Source: Bacillus sp. Marseille-Q3570 (GTDB lineage: Bacteria > Bacillota > Bacilli > Bacillales > Fictibacillaceae). From it: a stretch of DNA of 64,000 nt. The position numbers and the translations under genes were made by a program. Shown here piece by piece: positions 55,967 through 64,000 of this stretch (positions are counted from its first letter, which is position 1; every line of letters begins with the position of its first letter). Where the stretch lies: NCBI RefSeq assembly GCF_946151055.1, contig NZ_CAMGYZ010000004.1:248001-312000 (forward strand), written 5' to 3'. Below the pieces are notes generated by a model. The model was given only the letters and a program-made list of their open reading frames with translations, had not been told where the DNA came from and ran no database searches.

Positions 55967-57148
55967 TTATTCAGGGTTTTGTGCCACAAGTGTAAATAGT
56001 TTGGGAAGACCGATATCGTGGACTTTCTGATTCGGTTCTTCATCGAGTACTTTGATAATCAGGCCAGCTTTGGCAACTGCAGTTATCAATTCACCGAGTG
56101 TCCATTTCCGCTGCAGCACTTTCATCATTTCTTTTTTTCCATCAGCAGAGTACTTGGAAAAAGCTACATCCCTGTTTTCAATCGTAGGATCAAAATAGTT
56201 TCCGCTTACCTTATGCTTTTTCCCTTTCGAAGCGATCAGTTTGGTCGAAATCGGATGGAACTCATGCAACACAAATGTCCCTCCCGGCTTCAATAAGCGT
56301 TCGACAACCTCTACAAGTGGATCAAGATTGATGTAGTAATGGAGTACTCCTAGTTCCATCAAGACGAAATCAAATGCATGATCTTCCCTCTTTTCTGTAA
56401 AAGAGAGTACATCTGAAACGACATACTGGATATCGACATCTGCTTGCTCAGCAACCGCCTCTGCAAAAGCTGCATTTTCCTGAGAGAAATCAACGATGGT
56501 CACATCCGCTCCCAATAATGACAAAGCGACTGCCTTAATGCCATTCGATCCCATGAGGTGGGCAATCCTTTTTCCATCGACGGGTTTCATATGGCGATAA
56601 AAGGAATCGCTCAGCCTTCCTTCAGGGTTCTGTTTTATTTTTGCAGCAACATCGCCAGGTTCACCGTGACGGTTGATCAATGCTTTATAATTGTCTTGGT
56701 TCCAGGCAGCTTGATTCTGCTCAGTCATCTGCATTTGTAAGTCGGACAGATAGCTGTTGATCAACGGTTCGTATCGAGGGTCGGCCAAAATTGCATAAAG
56801 CGACCGGCACCAAAGATGCTGTCCGTTCATCTCAATTTGAATTCGGTAAGGATCCGTCCTTAAGGCTTTATTGTAGTTGCATCTCACACTTACAGGTACC
56901 TTCTCCATCTTGAAATGAAAACTTCCCTGATCTTGTGTTTTCTCAATGGATGTTGGGGCATACGGTAAAAATATCTCATGAACGATTTCAAGAAGATCCC
57001 ACTGCACTTCTACAGTTACGTCTTCTGGATCCGATAGAACGTCCTGTAAAAAAAGGGCTGCTTCTCCAACGAATTGATAGGGAATCGATTGTTGCTCGAG
57101 AACGGCAACGATATTGCTTATCGGCAATTCATAATCTGATGAATGCAT
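55967..57148 (-). CDS. SAM-dependent methyltransferase with N-terminal nucleotidyltransferase-like domain
   Basis: This is a 393-residue protein. Residues from about 145 on (QNQAAWNQDNYKALINRHGE, IAHLMGSNGIKAVALSLLGA, VTIVDFSQENAAFA, FDFVLMELGVLHYYIN) form a class I methyltransferase seen alone in many Bacillus. The first ~140 residues (LEQQSIPYQFVGEAALFLQD, VTVEVQWDLLEIVHEIF, FHFKMEKVPVSVRCNYN) resemble the nucleotidyltransferase fold of aminoglycoside-adenylyltransferase-like proteins. The G-S motif has decayed to VGEA, so catalysis there is doubtful. GGAGG lies seven bases before the ATG. The substrate is unknown. Confidence 0.82.
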   Translation of the reverse strand: MHSSDYELPISNIVAVLEQQSIPYQFVGEAALFLQDVLSDPEDVTVEVQWDLLEIVHEIFLPYAPTSIEKTQDQGSFHFKMEKVPVSVRCNYNKALRTDPYRIQIEMNGQHLWCRSLYAILADPRYEPLINSYLSDLQMQMTEQNQAAWNQDNYKALINRHGEPGDVAAKIKQNPEGRLSDSFYRHMKPVDGKRIAHLMGSNGIKAVALSLLGADVTIVDFSQENAAFAEAVAEQADVDIQYVVSDVLSFTEKREDHAFDFVLMELGVLHYYINLDPLVEVVERLLKPGGTFVLHEFHPISTKLIASKGKKHKVSGNYFDPTIENRDVAFSKYSADGKKEMMKVLQRKWTLGELITAVAKAGLIIKVLDEEPNQKVHDIGLPKLFTLVAQNPE

Positions 57149-57214
57149 TCTGTTTCCTCCGTCAACATGTGTATCTCATTATAAGATGACAGAATCAAAC
57201 CCAAAATTCAATAG

Positions 57215-57247
57215 AACAGGCACCCCTATCAGAAGAGGTGCCTGTTT
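57215..57247 (-). terminator. terminator of the giant modular gene
   Basis: AACAGGCACC (57215-57224) and GGTGCCTGTT (57237-57246) form a perfect 10-bp stem directly after the stop. No strong T-tract follows on the minus strand. Confidence 0.7.
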
Positions 57248-57255
57248 GGAATGAA

Positions 57256-60200
57256 TCAGTTTGCTGATTGTAGTTCCTTTATGGTAACAGTTAGTGGAGC
57301 ATAGGAGATCTTATCGCCATCTCCCATTATTGCAGTGATCTGATAAGTGTATTCTTGGTCTGGTTCAACAGTTTCGTCCGTAAAGCTAACTTCTTTCATT
57401 TCCGAAATCTGTTCTCCATTCCGTTTGATAACATAACGGTCGGCCCCTTGGTCTTTCCAGGTCAAATGAACATTCCCATCTTTCACTGTTGCTTCTGCTT
57501 CAGGCTGGGTATCCGGTTTACCTGCCACGATGACATGAAGTCGATTTTCAGACTCTGCCGTCCCAGCAAAGTTCTCAGCCTCAGCACGAAGGAAATAGCT
57601 GCCGTTTCCAATCTCCAACTCGATTTCGAATGTACCATCCGGCTTCGTTTGAACTGAACCAAGTTCGTTACGAGCATTTCCTCTCTCTGCATATACATGG
57701 ACCGTTGTCCCTGGATCAGCTTTTCCAGTCACAACCACCGGTTCATGCTTGAATTTCAATTCTTCCTCATCCCATTCTGGTGCGTTCGGTGCTTGTTGTT
57801 CAGCATCCATCGCCCATTTCAGAGAGTTGGTGAAGAGTTGTTTCCCTTCTTCAGTCCAACCATATTCAGGACCGATGATGTTTGTCACAGCAAAGGAAGA
57901 TAACAGTAAATGCATGTGACTTTCGCTTCTGAATTCATATGCAATGGAAGATCCTTTTTCAGTTTCATCTACCAACAATTTGGCCAATGTCATGCCTGGA
58001 TAACCTTTGAACGTGGAATATGGACTCTTGGCTGCATGTACTTTGATCGGTGTATCTTCGCTTCCTTCTTCCACAAGACCTTCAAATAACGGGTGATCTT
58101 TCACCGGTTGGATGTAGACTGATCCCTCATCGTAACCATGCTGGTCTTTTTGAGGATATCCTTCTGCTGCTTCAAGGAGTTGGATCGAACCTTCACCGAC
58201 ACCCCAAGTCCCAACAAACACGACGCTGACTTGTTTATCATCTGTTTCTTCAATCAATTGTTCTACTTGTTCTGTTGTACCTTCTTTCGTATTGACGAGT
58301 ATGAGGCTGTAATCTTCCACTTGTCCAAGAAGATTCCAATCTCTGGATTCTGCATAGACTTCCTGATCATTCAAGAAATCGACTAGTGTATCATTGACAT
58401 CTCCGAGAACAGCCACCTGGTAAGCGTTCATCGTCAGATTCGCCTCAACATCTTCTTCGCCAACGGTAATGGTTTCTGTTGATGGCAAGTAACCGTCTAC
58501 CTCCATCTTCAGCTCATAATCCCCTGGAAGAAGATTTTCGAATGCGTAGCTTCCTGAAGCATCTGTCGTCGTTTCTTCCACAAATCCAGCTGGATCCTCT
58601 GGCGTCAGGGTCACTTTGACGCCTTCAATACCATCTTCTGTTTCAGCATTGAGGATATGTCCAGATAACGTCACGCCTTCGATTGCCTCCATTGTGAAGT
58701 TCAACGTGACTGAGTCTCCAAGCTCAGCTACGTCAGCTTCCTTGACCTGTTCGACAAAACCTCGTGCCTGGACCTTCACTTCGTAATGGCCAACACCAAC
58801 ACCTAATCTGTAAGACCCATCGTCAGTAGTCGTTACTTCGATCCATTCTGATGGAATGGTTACTTTAGCGTTAGCAATCGGATTTCCGTCTGCATCAGTT
58901 ACTGTACCTTTGATTTCACCAAGACTTGCTGTCGTAGCAAAGTCAATGGCATTCAAGTAGATTTGCTTTGCTTCATCTGTCCAGCGGCTTTCTGGTGAAC
59001 CATACCCGCCAACTTGTAACCCAGATAAAAGGACATGCACGTTGTTGGCAGTCGGATACTTGATGCCGATTCCTTCACCAAGTAGACCTTTTTCCTCATG
59101 AGTCAGAGAACCGATTGTCGTTCCTGAGAAGTTCTCATAAATGGAATACTGCTGATTGCTGTTTCCATTGTTCAAAATTTCGATTTCATCTCCAACTTCA
59201 AATCCACTGAAGATCGGATGGAGTTGATCGACTCTAACATTGATCGACTGGCTCGCGAATGAAGATCTGACGCTTTCCGGATCTCCATAAGCATCAGCAA
59301 GACTCTTGATCGTTCCGCCACCATACTGGCTGACGAAGATCATACTGACTTCAAGATCATTCGCCTCTTCTACGAATGCTCTGAACTGATCGTTGGTCAT
59401 CGAATAATCTTTATCGTTATAGATGACCAATTGATAATCCGCAAGTGCTTGCTGTAAGGATTCATAATCATCCCTTTGATAGAAATCGACATCGTATCCA
59501 TTCGATTCAAGGAATGGAACCAATCTTGCTTCGTTCGGACTATAGCCGATGACCGCAAGTTTTTGAGATGTCTGCATCGAGAAGGTCAAATCGACTTCTG
59601 CTCCTGCGACTACTTGGACATTTGATTGCGTATTCGCACCATATCCTGAAGCCAATACTTTAATGTCATATTCCCCTTCAGGAGCCGATACGCTGAACTC
59701 ACCATTTTCATTTGTGGAAGCCTCAATCGGCGTTCCTAAGAATGAAACAGAAGCATCGGCTATAGGATCACCTGTTTCTCCATCCTTGACGATCCCATTC
59801 ACGACCCCTGCATTTTCTGCAGTAAGTACAAACGTTTCTTCGAGTGTATCTCCGTTGGAAATGTTCACAGTGAATGTGTTTTCTTCATGTCCAAATGCAT
59901 TGATTGTCAATTCGTAGCTGCCTTCTTCTAGCCCTGCGTAGAAACTTCCGTCTGAATCAGTTTCGATTGTCTTCCCATTCTCCGTAATTTCTACCGTCGC
60001 TTTTACAGCCATTCCTTGATCGTTGACCACTTGCCCGTGGAGTTCTCCCACAAGGGCTTCTTCGTTATCAAGCGCCCAAAGGAGTGCGTTGTTCAAAATC
60101 TTTTCACGCACAGGATCGAAGGACTGATTGGTATTCCACACATGGCTGTAGGTCATATTTGCTAGTAAAATCTCGACAGAATCATTTGTCCGTCCTTTAT

Positions 60201-63200
60201 ACGCGACCATGCTGCCCTGGTCACCCGTGTTGTCATTCTTGAATTCAACTGCAGTATGTCCAGAATATCCATCAAAACCATAGTAATAATCAAATCGTGC
60301 TGGGATATGGAATGTTTGGTTTAGATCCAATCCTTCTGTAAGTGGATGTTCTTCTACGACGATTCCCTGTGAACCTTCAGTACTACCTCCAAAAACAGTG
60401 GTTGGATCATTCAGATAATCCTTTAAGTACCTGATCGACCCTCTTCCACCATCCTGACCTGTCCAGATGACAGATGTCTTCGATTCATCCAATGCTTTCA
60501 AGAAAGCTTTGAAATCTGTTTCAGATGGTATTTGACTACCCGTGTAATCTGAGTTTGCAAACACGAGGTCCATCTCAGCCAATCGATCTGTATCTTCATA
60601 ACCAATATATTCGACAATGTAACCACGCTCTTCTAAATAACCTTTCAACGTAGGATATCCTGAAGCTGTTATATCGACGATTACTCCGACAGTCGGAGAT
60701 GGCTTCAAGTCGATCGGCAGTGTGACCTCTTCACTGTCAGTGATTTGCACCTCGATATCCTGACGTACATAGCCGTCTTTTTCAACACGTAACGTATACG
60801 TTCCTGGTTCAAGACGTTCGATTGAATATTGTCCTTGTGTATTTGTCGTTGTCTCTCGAGGAACGTCCAGAACATCAATCGTCACGCCTTCAACTGCGTT
60901 TCCATCCTTTTCATTTTCGATGACACCGGAAATTGATCCGACATTCTCTTTTACATCCATATCAATCATCAACGGATCGCTGTTTCCTGAAACATCGACC
61001 GACATGGTCTCAGTTTGATAACCGAAAGATTGAATTTCAACTTCATACTCACCATCCAGGATCGCAATTGAAAATGTGCCATCCTCTGGGTTGGTCTGAT
61101 CAGAGAAATCCATCCCATTGACTTTGACTTCGGCATCTAATGGATTCCCTGCCTCGTCCGTGATCGTTCCACTGATGGTTGAGTATTGGGCCTCTGCCGC
61201 CCATAATACGGTATTTACTAGCAATTCTTTCGCTTCCGGTGTGTAGTCGTCCGCGTCATGTGAGAAGTAGAACCCGTGTCCGGCCATCAGTACTTCCATA
61301 CTGCCTGAAGTCCTTGGTTTATAAGCGAGACCGGTACCGTATGGTTCAGAATCTCCTTCATGTTTGATGGTTGCTAGTGGATAACCGCTATACCCATCAA
61401 AAGCACCGATGTCGCTGGTATCTGGCGTGAGGAGTTCAATAAAGTCCCCTACGTTTGCTCCATTGAAAATTGGATGCTCCTCTGTCACCTGATATCCTGC
61501 TGCAAGTGTCGATCCTCTGAAGGTCTCTCTTGTTTCAGGATCACCTCTAAGGTCGACAAGTTGGTCGATACCAGAGCCGCTCCAATAATGTTCACCAAAG
61601 ATCACACTTGTTTCATGTTCATCAGCGGCTTTCATCATGGCATCGAATTCGGATTTGTTGAAGTCGCCGTCGTTAAAGAATACGACGTCATAGTTTCCGA
61701 TTTGTTCAGCTGCATCGCTTTCTGATATTTCTGTAACGTCGACTCCTATTTCATTGAATACAGAAGCAAAATTTCGTTCAGCTGAGTAGTAATCACCAAT
61801 GACGGCAAGTTCAGGTACTGGAGCCAATTCAACATTCAACTCCCCTTCGAACCTTCCCATATCAACCTGTTTCGTTTGCTTGATGTACCCTTCTTTTTCG
61901 ATGGTCAATGTATAGACGATGTCTTCTAAATCCGTGACTTCATATCGTCCATTCGTGCCAGTCATCGTTTCCGCTACGACATCACCAGCTTCATTCGTCA
62001 CTGTAACCTGTGCTTCTTTCACGACCTGTTTTGTATTCGAATCTGTTACAAGTCCTGTGATGGTACCGCCATTCGACGCACCGAGTGTGATAAAGACTTC
62101 TGCAGGCTCTCCATGCGTGAACGTCACTTCTTGTGTTTGCGTTTCGTAACCTAACGCACGGACTTCCATCGTATACGTGCCTGGATCATGGAATAATTCA
62201 TAATCTGCATTCGCTCCAGAACCTTCGCCAAGAACAGCTTGTGTTTTCACACCTGTTTCAAGAATCTCGATTTGGGCTTCGACAGGCTCACCATCAACAT
62301 TCACGACAGTTCCCGATACATGTCCATATTCCGCTTCGTTCAAGAAATCAATTCCGTTGAACAGGATTTGTTGTTGGGCTCCCAACCACCCTTGTAAAGG
62401 TGAAATCCAAGGTGCTGCACCGTGGCTCGAAAGAAGCAGATGTGCACTGTCTTCCGATACCGCTTTATAGGCGACCCCTGAACCAATAAAGCCTAATGAC
62501 GTATTCCCGATCGATCCGAGATGACGTCCTGAATACTGATTGAACCATGTCAGATCCCCGGTACGTTCAAAGAGAGTCAGTCTGTCTCCAACTTCATACC
62601 CTTCGAAAATCGGATGTTCGGCATCCACTTGGAGTCTTACAGCACCACCATCATATTGGTGATCGAATTCTTTCGGATCGCCATAATACTCGTGCAAATG
62701 TTCGATCGAACCATAGCTTGAACCCCATTGGTCAGCGAAAATCAAATTGACATCATGTTCTTCAGCAGCTTGTACTAAGGAATCGAAGGTCGTTGCATCA
62801 GGCTGTTCGCCACCGGAACCATAAGCACCGTTAAGATAAACGACCTGATAACGTTCGATATCCTCAACAATATCCCAATCTCGTTCTTCTGCTGTGTACC
62901 CATTGACATTCAGGAGTTTCGTCACTTCAGAATTCCAGTCATTGAGTACAGCTATGTCGATCGGTTGCATTTCAACTTCGATGATCGTTTCTTCCCCTGG
63001 TGTAACAGTGATCATCTGTTTTTGTTCTACATAACCGTTCAACGATAGGACCAATTCATATTTCCCTTCAAAAACGGCTTCATCTGTAAACGATCCGTTT
63101 TCATTCGTCGTTCCTTCGACAGATGTATCTTTCAGTATCACCTCTACCTCTGAAAGGCCATCCTGGCTTCGCTGATCTTTTACCTGGATTTGTAGCGAAC

Positions 63201-64000
63201 CTGTTTCTGCGTCTTCTAGTACATAGTCTTTCGTACGTTCATAGCCCGAAACAAAACGAATGGTTTCTTCCACTTGCTGTTTCCCGTATTGTGCAACCTT
63301 GACGGTATATTCACCAGGACGATGTTCTAACGTGAAATTCCCATTTTCATCTGCTTCGACTTCACCCCCTGTTTCCAGTACAGAGACTTTTCCTTTTACA
63401 GGTTGTCCGTCTCCATCCTTCATGGTCCCCATCAATACGCCAGGAGATTGATAGCTTTGGATCCCTTTACGATATGGAACAAGGACCTTTCCTGGTAAGA
63501 CCGGAAGTCCAGATGTGCTGTAATCTGGAAGCGGGAATTCTTTTAATCTTTTACCCGTGTAGACGTCCAGCGCATAAAAGGTTCCGCTTGTCCCGGCAAC
63601 AAAGAGGATTCCATTGGATGTGACTGATCCATTGTGCAAGGCTGAACCGACTGCCCGATTCGTCCAGACGATCTCTCCTGTTTCACGATCAAATGCTCTT
63701 AAAATCGGTTGAGCGGCAGATGTCATGACAACGATATCTTCATAGACGACTGGTGACCCTGCTTGTGTATCACCGATTCCTTCTACCTTCCAAATTTCTT
63801 CGCCGCTATCTGGATCAAGTTTATATAACGTACCTGTTTCGGCATTGAAATTGGTACCGACCACATACAATTCTCCATCTACATAAACTGTACGAGCAGC
63901 GACGCCTTCATTCGTAAGGGTCTTGCTCCACACTTCAGAGCCATCAGCAATATCAAGTGCACGGATGGTCATGTTGTCGTAACTGCCTACATAGAGCTTG
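57256..64000 (-). CDS. giant modular extracellular protein, C-terminal 2,247 residues (partial)
   Basis: The frame is open at the right edge, so the true N-terminus is outside. In order are a PQQ-like beta-propeller (63450-64000; TLYKLDPDSGEEIWKVEG, RAFDRETGEIVWTN) and two carboxypeptidase-regulatory-like domains. There follow five tandem modules of about 377 residues, each a ~210-residue flavodoxin/ThuA-like domain (starts at about nt 62955, 61810, 60690, 59560, 58415). Between successive ThuA-like domains lie two regulatory-like beta domains (VSVLETGGEVEADENGNFTL type). Last come an Ig-like domain (57530-57790) and a fibronectin type III domain. No LPXTG or SLH is seen at the C-terminus. 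The lost N-terminus may carry a signal peptide or protease domain. Surface or secreted location is inferred. Confidence 0.85.
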   Translation of the reverse strand, partial: KLYVGSYDNMTIRALDIADGSEVWSKTLTNEGVAARTVYVDGELYVVGTNFNAETGTLYKLDPDSGEEIWKVEGIGDTQAGSPVVYEDIVVMTSAAQPILRAFDRETGEIVWTNRAVGSALHNGSVTSNGILFVAGTSGTFYALDVYTGKRLKEFPLPDYSTSGLPVLPGKVLVPYRKGIQSYQSPGVLMGTMKDGDGQPVKGKVSVLETGGEVEADENGNFTLEHRPGEYTVKVAQYGKQQVEETIRFVSGYERTKDYVLEDAETGSLQIQVKDQRSQDGLSEVEVILKDTSVEGTTNENGSFTDEAVFEGKYELVLSLNGYVEQKQMITVTPGEETIIEVEMQPIDIAVLNDWNSEVTKLLNVNGYTAEERDWDIVEDIERYQVVYLNGAYGSGGEQPDATTFDSLVQAAEEHDVNLIFADQWGSSYGSIEHLHEYYGDPKEFDHQYDGGAVRLQVDAEHPIFEGYEVGDRLTLFERTGDLTWFNQYSGRHLGSIGNTSLGFIGSGVAYKAVSEDSAHLLLSSHGAAPWISPLQGWLGAQQQILFNGIDFLNEAEYGHVSGTVVNVDGEPVEAQIEILETGVKTQAVLGEGSGANADYELFHDPGTYTMEVRALGYETQTQEVTFTHGEPAEVFITLGASNGGTITGLVTDSNTKQVVKEAQVTVTNEAGDVVAETMTGTNGRYEVTDLEDIVYTLTIEKEGYIKQTKQVDMGRFEGELNVELAPVPELAVIGDYYSAERNFASVFNEIGVDVTEISESDAAEQIGNYDVVFFNDGDFNKSEFDAMMKAADEHETSVIFGEHYWSGSGIDQLVDLRGDPETRETFRGSTLAAGYQVTEEHPIFNGANVGDFIELLTPDTSDIGAFDGYSGYPLATIKHEGDSEPYGTGLAYKPRTSGSMEVLMAGHGFYFSHDADDYTPEAKELLVNTVLWAAEAQYSTISGTITDEAGNPLDAEVKVNGMDFSDQTNPEDGTFSIAILDGEYEVEIQSFGYQTETMSVDVSGNSDPLMIDMDVKENVGSISGVIENEKDGNAVEGVTIDVLDVPRETTTNTQGQYSIERLEPGTYTLRVEKDGYVRQDIEVQITDSEEVTLPIDLKPSPTVGVIVDITASGYPTLKGYLEERGYIVEYIGYEDTDRLAEMDLVFANSDYTGSQIPSETDFKAFLKALDESKTSVIWTGQDGGRGSIRYLKDYLNDPTTVFGGSTEGSQGIVVEEHPLTEGLDLNQTFHIPARFDYYYGFDGYSGHTAVEFKNDNTGDQGSMVAYKGRTNDSVEILLANMTYSHVWNTNQSFDPVREKILNNALLWALDNEEALVGELHGQVVNDQGMAVKATVEITENGKTIETDSDGSFYAGLEEGSYELTINAFGHEENTFTVNISNGDTLEETFVLTAENAGVVNGIVKDGETGDPIADASVSFLGTPIEASTNENGEFSVSAPEGEYDIKVLASGYGANTQSNVQVVAGAEVDLTFSMQTSQKLAVIGYSPNEARLVPFLESNGYDVDFYQRDDYESLQQALADYQLVIYNDKDYSMTNDQFRAFVEEANDLEVSMIFVSQYGGGTIKSLADAYGDPESVRSSFASQSINVRVDQLHPIFSGFEVGDEIEILNNGNSNQQYSIYENFSGTTIGSLTHEEKGLLGEGIGIKYPTANNVHVLLSGLQVGGYGSPESRWTDEAKQIYLNAIDFATTASLGEIKGTVTDADGNPIANAKVTIPSEWIEVTTTDDGSYRLGVGVGHYEVKVQARGFVEQVKEADVAELGDSVTLNFTMEAIEGVTLSGHILNAETEDGIEGVKVTLTPEDPAGFVEETTTDASGSYAFENLLPGDYELKMEVDGYLPSTETITVGEEDVEANLTMNAYQVAVLGDVNDTLVDFLNDQEVYAESRDWNLLGQVEDYSLILVNTKEGTTEQVEQLIEETDDKQVSVVFVGTWGVGEGSIQLLEAAEGYPQKDQHGYDEGSVYIQPVKDHPLFEGLVEEGSEDTPIKVHAAKSPYSTFKGYPGMTLAKLLVDETEKGSSIAYEFRSESHMHLLLSSFAVTNIIGPEYGWTEEGKQLFTNSLKWAMDAEQQAPNAPEWDEEELKFKHEPVVVTGKADPGTTVHVYAERGNARNELGSVQTKPDGTFEIELEIGNGSYFLRAEAENFAGTAESENRLHVIVAGKPDTQPEAEATVKDGNVHLTWKDQGADRYVIKRNGEQISEMKEVSFTDETVEPDQEYTYQITAIMGDGDKISYAPLTVTIKELQSAN

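Overview
The window is chromosomal DNA from an aerobic, endospore-forming member of the Bacillaceae. The evidence is gerQ, a partial GerA-type germinant receptor gene at the left edge, bacillithiol synthesis (bshB2), coproheme decarboxylase (hemQ), LipL, MhqR, NsrR/Hmp, and many small Bacillus-only families (YwdI, YwdK, YojF, YflT, and YuzL/YbxH-like proteins). The lipL-pta-hemQ and gerQ-ywdK neighbourhoods resemble the ywf/ywd region of Bacillus subtilis, but genes adjacent there are scattered here. No rRNA, tRNA, prophage, transposase or CRISPR array was seen. The genus cannot be fixed from the sequence alone.

Layout. 1-9.4 kb: germination receptor fragment, dicarboxylate/glutamate symporter, lipL, pta, hemQ, gerQ, ywdK, a split sigma-factor cluster (SigO-like, YvrJ, RsoA-like) and an MFS transporter. 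9.9-16.9 kb: oligo-1,6-glucosidase, small stress genes, a CheX-like protein, a FrnE/DsbA-like oxidoreductase with an in-frame UGA at its first active-site cysteine, and a quinone-stress unit (wrbA, mhqR) with two near-identical operators. 17.2-24 kb: TAXI-type TRAP transporter operon, SLAP-domain protein, and an FdhF/YdeP-type molybdopterin oxidoreductase. 24-39 kb: amidase, MOSC protein, membrane proteins, diguanylate cyclase, a zinc-ribbon protein next to an HtrA-like protease, a nucleotidase translationally coupled to a TrxB-like flavoprotein that lacks the redox cysteines, a nucleotidyltransferase/methyltransferase divergent pair, and an MscS channel. 39-52 kb: DUF523-DUF1722, ung, a flavin reductase with a frameshifted N-terminus, acetyltransferases, ampS, yojF-bshB2, a CPA1 antiporter, nsrR/hmp and msrAB. 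52.7-55.6 kb: a TetR-ABC exporter operon. 56-64 kb: a methyltransferase with an N-terminal nucleotidyltransferase-like domain, then a giant modular protein (at least 2,247 residues) that runs off the right edge.

Thiol and redox stress is a recurring theme: bshB2, hmp/nsrR, msrAB, wrbA/mhqR, the FrnE-like protein, the TrxB-like flavoprotein and the flavin reductase. The strongest single anomaly is the UGA at 15313-15315. It sits exactly where FrnE/DsbA proteins have the first Cys of CPFC, and it is followed three bases later by a 33-nt stem-loop whose apical loop begins AGGU, as expected for a bacterial SECIS element.

The intergenic DNA is unusually rich in dispersed repeats. A ~95-bp two-hairpin element (repeat A) occurs about ten times, sometimes fused at a fixed junction to a second element (repeat B). 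Repeat C is found four times. A 52-bp tandem hairpin repeat (repeat D) forms exact-period arrays at three loci, and a fourth locus carries compensatory changes in both arms. Smaller palindromic families (E, F) lie near gerQ and after the ABC operon.
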